A DNA stretch of 27,243 bases from assembly GCA_024697705.1 (NCBI GenBank), contig JAILFF010000086.1:1-27243 (forward strand). Reading direction: 5' to 3'. The notes under the pieces were generated by a model that saw only the letters and a program-made list of their open reading frames with translations, was not told where the DNA came from and did not search any database. Every line of letters starts with the position of its first letter. Position 1 is the first letter of the stretch. The stretch comes from Ruminococcus sp. (GTDB lineage: Bacteria > Bacillota > Clostridia > Oscillospirales > Ruminococcaceae). Of this stretch, positions 17,274-23,937 are shown piece after piece. A program made the position numbers and the translations under genes.

Positions 17274-18290
17274 ATGAAAATATTAGGAATAGAAAGCAGC
17301 TGCGACGAGACCGCCGCAAGCATTGTCGAGGACGGAAAGAAAGTGCTTTCGGACGTTGTGGCAAGCCAGATAGACGAGCACCGTCTTTACGGAGGGGTCG
17401 TACCCGAGATCGCCTCGCGCCGCCACGCGGAAAACATTTACTGGGTCGTGCAGGAGGCGCTTCTTAAAGCCGAATGCACCCTTGACGACATCGACGCAAT
17501 TGCCGTGACCTACGCGCCGGGACTTATCGGCGCTCTGCTTGTCGGCATCAGCTTCGCGAAGGGACTGGCGATGTCGTCGGGAAAGCCGCTTATTCCCGTG
17601 CATCACATCGCGGGGCATATTGCTGCGAATTATCTAACCCACCCCGACCTTAAACCGCCGTATCTCTGCCTTGTGATCTCGGGTGGTCACAGTCATATCA
17701 TCGAAGTGCGCGACTACACTCATTATCACGTTATCGGGCGTACCCGTGACGACGCGGCGGGCGAGTGCTTCGATAAGGCAGCAAGGGTGCTGGGCTACGA
17801 ATATCCGGGAGGAAAATACATCGACGCGGCGGCTAAAACAGGCGACCCGAACGCCTTCAAGCTGCCGAAGCCCCGAATCCCCGGCAGCGAATTCGACCTG
17901 AGCTTTTCGGGACTGAAAACCGCTGTTATCAATACTGTCCATAATTCTGTACAGAAAGGTGAGCAGTTAAAGCGCGAGGACATGGCGGCGAGCTTCCAGA
18001 AGACCGTTGCCGATACGCTTGTGGAACGCACGATGGCAGCCGCCGAGAGCATCGGCTCGAAAATATTGGCGATAGCGGGCGGCGTTTCGGCTAATTCCGG
18101 AGTACGGCAGGCGTTCGAGCAAGCCTGCAAAAAGCGCGGCATAAAGCTCTATATGCCCGAGCTGAAATACTGCGGCGATAACGCGGCGATGATAGCGTGT
18201 CAGGGGTATTACGACTGTCTTGCGGGGAAGCGTGCCGACGAGAGTCTCAACGGTATAGCTACTCTTTCACTTGATAAGATATCGGAATGA
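17274..18290 (+). CDS. tsaD: tRNA threonylcarbamoyladenosine transferase TsaD
   Basis: A 338-residue ASKHA-fold protein that, with TsaB and TsaE, transfers the threonylcarbamoyl group to A37 of ANN-decoding tRNAs. It begins LGIESSCDETAASIV (4-18). The metal-binding HHIAGH motif is at 110-115, followed by SGGHSHI and DAAGECFDKAARVLG. The C-terminal metal ligand lies in YCGDNAAMIA (about 301-310). Length is normal. AAAGGGGAG lies 10 bases before the ATG. TsaB and TsaE are not in the window; rimI is upstream as in many clostridial tsa clusters. Confidence 0.96.
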   Translation: MKILGIESSCDETAASIVEDGKKVLSDVVASQIDEHRLYGGVVPEIASRRHAENIYWVVQEALLKAECTLDDIDAIAVTYAPGLIGALLVGISFAKGLAMSSGKPLIPVHHIAGHIAANYLTHPDLKPPYLCLVISGGHSHIIEVRDYTHYHVIGRTRDDAAGECFDKAARVLGYEYPGGKYIDAAAKTGDPNAFKLPKPRIPGSEFDLSFSGLKTAVINTVHNSVQKGEQLKREDMAASFQKTVADTLVERTMAAAESIGSKILAIAGGVSANSGVRQAFEQACKKRGIKLYMPELKYCGDNAAMIACQGYYDCLAGKRADESLNGIATLSLDKISE

Positions 18291-18339
18291 AAAAATCGCA
18301 ACCGGCCGCTCTAAAAACCATGAAACAGGGGTGAATCGA

Positions 18340-19023
18340 ATGAACAAGGAATGGTCCGAGCAGAATAAAACAATGCAAAGCTTGCTCAGAAAGGCAGACA
18401 CGTTTGCCGAAGGCGTTTCGGTGCTGATAGACCTCAGAGACAGACTTTTGCACGAAATAATGTCGTTTAAAAATCTGCTTTCGGAGGACGATTTTTCCGA
18501 TATGCCTTTCCCTAACGCGAACGGTTATCACAGCAAAACAGCCGCCTATTCCTTGTGGCATATTTTCCGCATCGAGGATATCGTCGCGCATACGCTTGTG
18601 ATCGGTGACGAACAGGTGTTTTTCTCTGGAGATTACAAAGAGCGCACCCGCTCGCCCATTATCACCACCGGGAACGAGCTTGAAGGACAGCAGATCGCCG
18701 AATTTTCAAGACAGCTCGATATACGGGAGTTATATAAATATATTAACGAGGTAAAAAGCAGCACGGATAATATCCTGTGTTCGCTCACGTTTGAAATCTC
18801 AAAACGGAAAATTCCGCCCGAACGCCGCGAAAAGCTCTGCGAGCTTAATGTCGTCAGCAGCGCCGAAAGTGCGGTATGGCTTATTGATTATTGGTGCAGT
18901 AAGGATATTCGCGGGCTGATCCGGATGCCGTTCTCGCGGCACTGGATAATGCACGTCGAAGCCTGCAAACGAATTTGTGATAAAATAATTGATCTCAGAA
19001 ACAAACGAGGTGCAAATATATGA
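18340..19023 (+). CDS. DinB-like four-helix putative metalloprotein
   Basis: A 227-residue protein. The start at 18340 is chosen because AGGGG is 6 bases upstream; an earlier in-frame start at 18271 lies inside tsaD and lacks a ribosome binding site. It is all-helical. The pattern SLWHIFRIEDIVAHTL (72-87, His74, Glu79, His84) and RHWIMHVEACKRI (200-212, His201, His205) resembles the metal-binding histidines of DinB/YfiT-like proteins, which include thiol-dependent S-transferases. No enzyme activity can be assigned. It ends in an ATGA overlap with polA, so the two are translationally coupled. Confidence 0.7.
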   Translation: MNKEWSEQNKTMQSLLRKADTFAEGVSVLIDLRDRLLHEIMSFKNLLSEDDFSDMPFPNANGYHSKTAAYSLWHIFRIEDIVAHTLVIGDEQVFFSGDYKERTRSPIITTGNELEGQQIAEFSRQLDIRELYKYINEVKSSTDNILCSLTFEISKRKIPPERREKLCELNVVSSAESAVWLIDYWCSKDIRGLIRMPFSRHWIMHVEACKRICDKIIDLRNKRGANI

Positions 19024-21551
19024 AACTACTCGCAATAGACGGCAACAGCATAATGAACCGCGCTTTCTACGGCATAAAGGCGTTGGCGACCTCGAAAGGG
19101 GAGTACACCAACGCTCTGACGGGGTTCATGAATATCTACCTTAAAGAGCTTGAAGCCGTTCAGCCCGACTGCGTTGCCGTTGCGTTCGACCTGAAAGCGC
19201 CGACCTTCCGCCACAAGGCAGACCCGACCTACAAGGCGAACCGCAAGGGTATGCCTCACGAACTGGCGCTGCAAATGCCTATTATAAAGGAAATGCTGGG
19301 CGATATGGGCATAAAATGCGTTTCCTGCGAGGGCTGGGAGGCTGACGATATCTTAGGCACGCTCTCGAAGATGTTTTCGGGGCTCGACGAGTGCTGTATC
19401 CTCACGGGCGACCGCGACAGCTTGCAGCTTATCACACAGACCTGCACCGTAAGGCTCGCCACAAACAAGGAAACTATATCCTACACGCCCGAAAAATTCC
19501 GCGAGGACTACGGGCTGGAACCTATCCAACTTATCGACCTAAAAGCGCTCATGGGTGACAGCTCCGACAACATACCCGGCGTTAAGGGCATTGGTGAAAA
19601 GACCGCACTGCCGCTGATACAGCAGTGCGGCTCGGTGGAAGAACTGTACAAAAAACTGGACGAACTGACACTCACGCCCGCTAATCGCAAGAAACTTGAA
19701 ATGGGAGAGCAGTCAGCGAAAAACAGTAAGTTCCTTGCGACAATAGTATGCGAAGCTCCGATTGACAGCAAAAAAGAAGCCTATTTGATAGGTGAACGCG
19801 ACGATGAGGCGCTGAAAGAGCTGCTCTCGCGGCTCGAAATGAACCGCCTTATGCAGCGGCTCGGGCTGACGGGCAATTCGGCAGCTTCTGCAACGGTACA
19901 GAAACCTGTCAAGGCGAAAGACTTGCCGACATTTGCGGTCAAAGAGCTTACTTTGGATAATGTTCCTTCGGTTGAAAGTGTGTTTACTTTTGACGGCGAA
20001 AAGCTCTGTGTGGCGTCAAGTGATACGGTTTACAGCACTTCTGACGCTTCGACCATCGCCGATTATTTCGAAAGAGCCGCCGAAAAGCGCTGTTTTGAGG
20101 GAAAGACCGCCTACCGCTTTATGTTCGACCGCGAAAGCACTCTGCAAGGGCTGACCTTCGCCGCCGACCTTGCGGGATATCTGCTCAATTCGCAGGCAAG
20201 TGATTACAGCACAGAGAACCTTTGTCTTGCGTACAAGGTAGCTTACCGCTCGGACATGGGAGAATTTGCCGATGTATGTTCGCTTGCGCCGCTTTGCGAC
20301 AAGCTTTTCGCCGAACTGGAGCTGGCGGATATGACAAAGCTCTATGGCGAGATCGAGCTGCCTCTGTGTGAAGTTCTCGCTTCAATGGAGCATTACGGCG
20401 TACAGGCTGACACCGACGGCATCAGGGCATTCGGCGTTAAGCTGAACGCCGAGCTTGAAAAGCTCACCAAACAGATTTACGAGCAGGCGGGGCAGGAATT
20501 CAACATTTTAAGCCCGAAACAGCTCGGGAAAGTCCTGTTTGAAGACTTGGGGCTGCCTTCAAAGAAAAAGACAAAGAGCGGCTATTCGACCAATGCCGAT
20601 GTGCTTGAAGAGCTTTACGACAAGCACCCGATCGTACCGATGATAATCGAATACCGCACGTTATCGAAGCTCAGTTCGACTTACGTGGACGGATTATTAA
20701 AGCAGGTTAGGGAAGACGGCAGAGTCCACAGCGTGTTCAAACAAACCGAGACCCGCACGGGGCGAATAAGTTCGACTGAGCCGAATATGCAGAATATCCC
20801 TGTCCGCAAGGAATTGGGGCGCGAGATGCGGAAATTCTTCACGGCAAGGGAAGGCTGTCTGCTTGTTGACGCGGACTATTCTCAGATAGAGCTTCGCGTA
20901 TTGGCGAGTGTTTGCGGCGACAAGAATATGCAGGAGGCGTTTCTTTCGGGGCGGGACATACACACCTCGACGGCTGCGCAGGTATTCGGTTTGCCCGAGG
21001 ATTTTGTGGACAGCGCGATGCGTTCGGCTGCGAAGGCGGTCAATTTCGGCATAATCTACGGAATAGGGGCGTTTTCTCTGTCGAAGGACATCGGCGTTTC
21101 GGTCGCGGAGGCAAAGAAGTATATAAAGAATTATCTTGACAACTTCTCTAAAGTGTCCGAATTTATGGACAAGACAGTTGAGGATGCGAAGAAAGACGGT
21201 TATGTCACGACGATATTCGGGCGGCGGAGATACATTCCCGAGCTTTCGTCATCGAACAAGGTCGTGCAGGCTTTCGGCAAGCGGGCAGCGATGAACGCGC
21301 CCATTCAGGGAGCAGCGGCTGACATCATCAAGCTTGCAATGGTAAAAGTATACAGACGATTAAAGGAAGAGATGCCTGAAGCTCGGCTGATATTGCAGGT
21401 GCATGACGAATTGATACTGGAAGTACCCGAAGCTCAGGCGGGGGCGGCAGAGGAGCTGTTAAAAGAGGAAATGGAGAGAGCAGTTTCTCTTGCGGTTCCG
21501 ATGACGGTCGATGCACATTCGGGAAAAAGCTGGTATGATGCGAAGGGTTAA
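19020..21551 (+). CDS. polA: DNA polymerase I
   Basis: An 843-residue protein, shorter than the E. coli enzyme (928). Residues 1-290 are the 5'-3' flap nuclease (LLAIDGNSIMNRAFYG; EGWEADDILGT; ILTGDRDSLQLI; DNIPGVKGIGEKTA). Residues about 300-440 sit where the 3'-5' exonuclease belongs, but I find none of its DxE-type acidic motifs, so proofreading is probably lost, as in several Gram-positive Pol I enzymes. The polymerase domain has motif A DADYSQIELR (near 617), motif B RSAAKAVNFGIIYG (near 668) and motif C QVHDELILEV (near 794). It is the last gene of the rightward block and is followed by the terminator at 21590-21631. Confidence 0.97.
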   Translation: MKLLAIDGNSIMNRAFYGIKALATSKGEYTNALTGFMNIYLKELEAVQPDCVAVAFDLKAPTFRHKADPTYKANRKGMPHELALQMPIIKEMLGDMGIKCVSCEGWEADDILGTLSKMFSGLDECCILTGDRDSLQLITQTCTVRLATNKETISYTPEKFREDYGLEPIQLIDLKALMGDSSDNIPGVKGIGEKTALPLIQQCGSVEELYKKLDELTLTPANRKKLEMGEQSAKNSKFLATIVCEAPIDSKKEAYLIGERDDEALKELLSRLEMNRLMQRLGLTGNSAASATVQKPVKAKDLPTFAVKELTLDNVPSVESVFTFDGEKLCVASSDTVYSTSDASTIADYFERAAEKRCFEGKTAYRFMFDRESTLQGLTFAADLAGYLLNSQASDYSTENLCLAYKVAYRSDMGEFADVCSLAPLCDKLFAELELADMTKLYGEIELPLCEVLASMEHYGVQADTDGIRAFGVKLNAELEKLTKQIYEQAGQEFNILSPKQLGKVLFEDLGLPSKKKTKSGYSTNADVLEELYDKHPIVPMIIEYRTLSKLSSTYVDGLLKQVREDGRVHSVFKQTETRTGRISSTEPNMQNIPVRKELGREMRKFFTAREGCLLVDADYSQIELRVLASVCGDKNMQEAFLSGRDIHTSTAAQVFGLPEDFVDSAMRSAAKAVNFGIIYGIGAFSLSKDIGVSVAEAKKYIKNYLDNFSKVSEFMDKTVEDAKKDGYVTTIFGRRRYIPELSSSNKVVQAFGKRAAMNAPIQGAAADIIKLAMVKVYRRLKEEMPEARLILQVHDELILEVPEAQAGAAEELLKEEMERAVSLAVPMTVDAHSGKSWYDAKG

Positions 21552-21589
21552 AAAATCTAAGTACGGGTATAATGTCGGCGTATAGCCAA

Positions 21590-21631
21590 GCAGCCTCCGA
21601 TTCAGATGATTTGTCGGAGGCTGCTATTTTT
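21590..21631 (+). terminator. Rho-independent terminator of the polA operon
   Basis: GCAGCCTCCGA (21590-21600) pairs perfectly with TCGGAGGCTGC (21614-21624), loop 13 bases, followed by TATTTTTAT. It lies 39 bases after the polA stop. Confidence 0.92.
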
Positions 21632-21706
21632 ATCGCATAATAATGGTTATGCGGCTTTTTGTTATTAGCCTGTTCGTCAAGTTTTACAGACGAATAAAGC
21701 AAGTGT

Positions 21707-21788
21707 AAAAAAATAGTCGGTGCGCTAAGCTGTAACCCACACCGACTACATACATAAACCCGACAAGAGGAAACCTCCGCCTTTGTTC
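21707..21788 (-). ncRNA. Candidate short RNA gene (about 80 nt)
   Basis: On the minus strand a perfect promoter (21795-21823) would start RNA near 21788. About 40 bases later TAGTCGGTG (21722-21714 end) forms a 9-bp stem with CACCGACTA (21740-21748), followed directly by seven T (21713-21707), a textbook terminator. A second palindrome, CAAGAGGAA (21764-21772) with TTCCTCTTG (21786-21794), spans the expected start site and may be an RNA 5' stem or an operator. The predicted RNA contains a G-rich GGCGGAGG stretch. I match it to no known RNA family; a short leader peptide is possible but not convincing. Confidence 0.5.
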
Positions 21789-21794
21789 CTCTTG

Positions 21795-21823
21795 ATTATA
21801 TCATAAACTTATGGTTTTGTCAA
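21795..21823 (-). promoter_or_regulatory. Perfect consensus promoter for the candidate short RNA
   Basis: On the minus strand TTGACA (21818-21823), 17 bases, TATAAT (21795-21800). The -35 box ends just before the ribosome binding site of the divergent gene at 21842, so expression of the two may interfere. The only transcription unit it serves before a terminator is the approximately 80-base stretch to 21707. Confidence 0.8.
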
Positions 21824-21841
21824 GTGAAAGGTTGTGTTTTT

Positions 21842-22129
21842 ATGAAAATGTTTCGTTTATGCTGTTATCGGTGCCAGGAACGCCGTATACGCTCGCCCGA
21901 ACTCGATTGTGATTACTTCACACATTTCATAAAATACCGACATTTTCGGTTCAGGCGTGTTACAGAAGCTTTGCCTTCAAATTTTGGTACTTATGTATTA
22001 GTTACGGATAAAACCGTGTTTGTCGGCTCCCGGGCGAAACTTGAACGGCTCCGGAAGCGGTCCGGAGGGCTGCTTAAGAAAAATGATTTCATTGATTTTA
22101 TCGCGGGTAATGATTATTTCAAAAAATAA
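21842..22129 (+). CDS. Small Cys-rich basic protein, paralogue of the inovirus gene at 22667-23023
   Basis: A 95-residue basic protein beginning MKMFRLCCYRCQERR. It shares with the protein at 22667-23023 the block CCYRCQERR, RSP, LDCDYFTH, then FRR, GTY, VFVG, GG and DFI/DFL at equal spacing. Identity is high even at DNA level around 21860-21905. The CC-x2-C plus later Cys suggests a metal knuckle; the function is unknown. ATG at 21842 is preferred (AAAGG ten bases upstream); a GTG at 21824 would add six residues. It is on the opposite strand to the phage genes and outside the main phage block, so it is either a remnant of another inovirus or a duplicated gene. Confidence 0.65.
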   Translation: MKMFRLCCYRCQERRIRSPELDCDYFTHFIKYRHFRFRRVTEALPSNFGTYVLVTDKTVFVGSRAKLERLRKRSGGLLKKNDFIDFIAGNDYFKK

Positions 22130-22158
22130 AAAGGGGAGCGGCACACGCTCCGCTCCCC
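22121..22158 (-). terminator. Rho-independent terminator between convergent genes
   Basis: On the minus strand GGGGAGCG (22158-22151) pairs with CGCTCCCC (22140-22133), loop 10 bases, followed by TTTTTATTTTTT (22132-22121). It follows the stop of the truncated minus-strand fragment at 22167 and its T tract overlaps the last codons of the plus-strand gene at 21842. In the plus direction no U tract follows. Confidence 0.85.
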
Positions 22159-22166
22159 GGTGTTGT

Positions 22167-22259
22167 TTAGGCTTCCTGCTCCTTTGCTAACGCGATCTTG
22201 TCGAGCAGCTCCATGATCTCTTCCTTGGTGTAGGTCTCCTTACTCTGGTTGTTAGAGTT
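22167..22259 (-). pseudogene. C-terminal remnant of a lost gene
   Basis: The minus-strand frame closes at TAA 22167-22169 directly before the strong terminator. Reading back from the stop gives a plausible protein tail, QSKETYTKEEIMELLDKIAL then AKEQEA, but the frame is stopped by TGA near 22263 and has no usable start. It looks like the last 30 or so codons of a gene whose upstream part was removed at about 22260. The parent gene is not recognisable from this tail. Confidence 0.55.
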
Positions 22260-22472
22260 GTGTCAAGTTTTATTATACAGCATTTAGACGGCAATGCAGA
22301 TTTCGGGTTAACACTGATTTATGATATCGGCTCCGAAAACTATGATTATTTCGAGCAGGATCCGGTTATTGTTTCGCTGATCAACTATTTGCATTTTATC
22401 GAAAAATCAACAGATAGGATCTGCGACCTTGATTGTATAATCACTTTTGACAGCGCTCCTGAACTACAGTAA
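22260..22472 (+). pseudogene. Protein fragment of unknown family starting at the same junction
   Basis: An open frame of 70 codons from a GTG that has no ribosome binding site. The product (for example FGLTLIYDIGSENYDYFEQD near residues 15-34) has a natural protein composition, acidic with alternating hydrophobics. I read it as the C-terminal part of a gene whose 5' end was lost at about 22260, where the opposite-strand fragment also ends. A genuine small gene cannot be excluded. Confidence 0.4.
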
Positions 22473-22666
22473 AGGCTGAGATGCTTTGGGTCACAATATA
22501 TGATAATAGATAAGTTTACTGGAATTTTAAATGAAGAATAAAGGAACTGTTTTAATCGCCCTTACAAGATAAGATAATTTGCCTTGATATAGAGCAGATA
22601 GGCGCGAGGAGGGAATAATTAACAACCAATTGCACTAAATAAAAATTTAGCGAAATTAGGAGGAGA
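22473..22666. other. Left boundary zone of the prophage, no gene seen
   Basis: No convincing gene. The DNA turns AT-rich. A weak stem, CTAAA with TTTAG around a T-rich loop, lies near 22635-22655 and could be a poor end signal for the leftward phage transcript. The phage attachment boundary probably lies in this zone or just left of it, but I found no direct repeat or dif-like site to prove it. Confidence 0.4.
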
Positions 22667-23023
22667 CTATTTCCAGTCGCCACTCAGGAAATCAAAATGA
22701 TCAAGCGGCTTGATCTGACCTCCAAGACGATTAGCGATCAGTAACAAATAGTCATACTTACCAACGAAAACCAAACCATGAGCATTCAAGATGTACGTTC
22801 CGGAGCTGCGCAAGCTCTGAGCGCGAGTCCTTCGGAACTTAAAACGCCTTACTTTAAGATAGTGCGTGAAGTAATCACAATCGAGCCTGGGCGAACGCTG
22901 GCGGCGTTCCTGACACCGATAGCAACATCTATACAAATGATGATTAAAGGGGCATACAGAGCCGCTACAAGCTGTACAGATGCAGTAATAGCATTTACCA
23001 TAAAAAGACTTTCTATGTTTCAT
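22667..23023 (-). CDS. Inovirus-associated Cys-rich small protein
   Basis: A 118-residue basic protein whose ATG lies 2 bases after the zot stop (a GTG two codons earlier overlaps that stop). The N-terminal 35 residues hold many cysteines in pairs (KCYYCICTACSGSVC, then CCYRCQERR), suggesting one or two zinc knuckles, followed by a basic segment with RRFKFRRTRAQSLR. The rest mirrors the 95-residue plus-strand protein at 21842 (LDCDYFTH, GTYIL, VFVG, GG, DFDFLSGDWK). By position it is the last gene of the leftward phage transcript. Nucleic-acid binding or control of phage gene expression is inference; I recognise no named family. Confidence 0.7.
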   Translation of the reverse strand: MKHRKSFYGKCYYCICTACSGSVCPFNHHLYRCCYRCQERRQRSPRLDCDYFTHYLKVRRFKFRRTRAQSLRSSGTYILNAHGLVFVGKYDYLLLIANRLGGQIKPLDHFDFLSGDWK

Positions 23024-23025
23024 AA

Positions 23026-23937
23026 TCACGCTTTCTTATCAAGAAAATCAAGCTCCATTGCTTTTTTCTCGGTTCTGGTAACGCCGATCTTACCGGTATC
23101 AAGGCTACCAACGATTTCATCGGTATCATAAAGCTTTCGGAGCTTATCCGAAGCATAGAAACAATACTTATTATAATTTCTGCGTTTTCTCATACCGGCA
23201 TCTTTTTGTTCTCCGTTGATCTGATAATTTTCTTGTGTGAAGAGAACGTTCTTGATCAAACGTTTGCCAAAGTGACTGCTGCATTCTACAACAAAATCCG
23301 TTTGCTCTCTTATAACCTTGTTTACTCGGCTCCAGACTTGCGAACTGCCGAAGATGCACTTATGAAAGTGCCGCTGCAAGCTTATATACTCCAACAGGTT
23401 CGCCGGAGCGTCCTTCCATGATTGACTATCGAAGGTAAGGTGTATTTCATCAAACAAGAACAGTATACCTTGATTAACGCCGTTCTCGTCGATGTTCTCG
23501 GAATAGTAAATATCTTTCCAACTGGTGATCATCTCGTCGGCTATGGAGCAATGGAAGTTTGCGTATATTTTAAGTTTTGGGAAACGTTTTTTAAGTCGCT
23601 GGGCTTCATGAACCATCGAGATAGTTTTACCGGTGCCGACACGACCACAGAAAAGATAAACACCATAACGATTAAAAACACGATCGGACTTATTTTTTCC
23701 GACAGCTTCTTTAAAAGCATCGACCCACATAGTAAAAAAAGCAGGGAAAACAGCAGTACCAAATAAATATGTAACAACTATAACACCTATAATTAAAAGA
23801 CCGATAAAAATAAAACTAATCATAATCAAAAATTTCAACCATACCAAACCGTAAAATACTTGAATTTCTGCCGGCTTCCGCCGTTTTTGCAGTCCGGGAA
23901 AATAGGCTTTCTGCTCAGGTATCGGCTTTTTCGCCAT
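23026..23937 (-). CDS. zot: Zot-like (pI) inovirus morphogenesis ATPase
   Basis: A 303-residue membrane ATPase that drives phage assembly and extrusion. Residues 28-72 are strongly hydrophobic and could form two membrane segments at the N-terminus, unlike Ff pI where the membrane span follows the ATPase. Walker A is GRVGTGKT (98-105) and Walker B is ILFLFDE (158-164). After it SLQRHFHKCIFGSSQ (186-200) resembles the Zot sensor region. Downstream stretches such as SRVNKVIREQTDFVVE and a basic KRRNYNKY fit the family. The ATG has no Shine-Dalgarno and lies inside the left arm of the giant inverted repeat (23923-24188), so its translation is probably restrained by RNA structure. The next gene starts 2 bases after the stop. 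Confidence 0.92.
   Translation of the reverse strand: MAKKPIPEQKAYFPGLQKRRKPAEIQVFYGLVWLKFLIMISFIFIGLLIIGVIVVTYLFGTAVFPAFFTMWVDAFKEAVGKNKSDRVFNRYGVYLFCGRVGTGKTISMVHEAQRLKKRFPKLKIYANFHCSIADEMITSWKDIYYSENIDENGVNQGILFLFDEIHLTFDSQSWKDAPANLLEYISLQRHFHKCIFGSSQVWSRVNKVIREQTDFVVECSSHFGKRLIKNVLFTQENYQINGEQKDAGMRKRRNYNKYCFYASDKLRKLYDTDEIVGSLDTGKIGVTRTEKKAMELDFLDKKA

Noticed and set aside
21718..21760. A 20-odd codon leader peptide in the candidate short RNA
   Set aside because: The possible ATG is too far from the GGAGG and the frame runs through the terminator, so a coding role is not supported.
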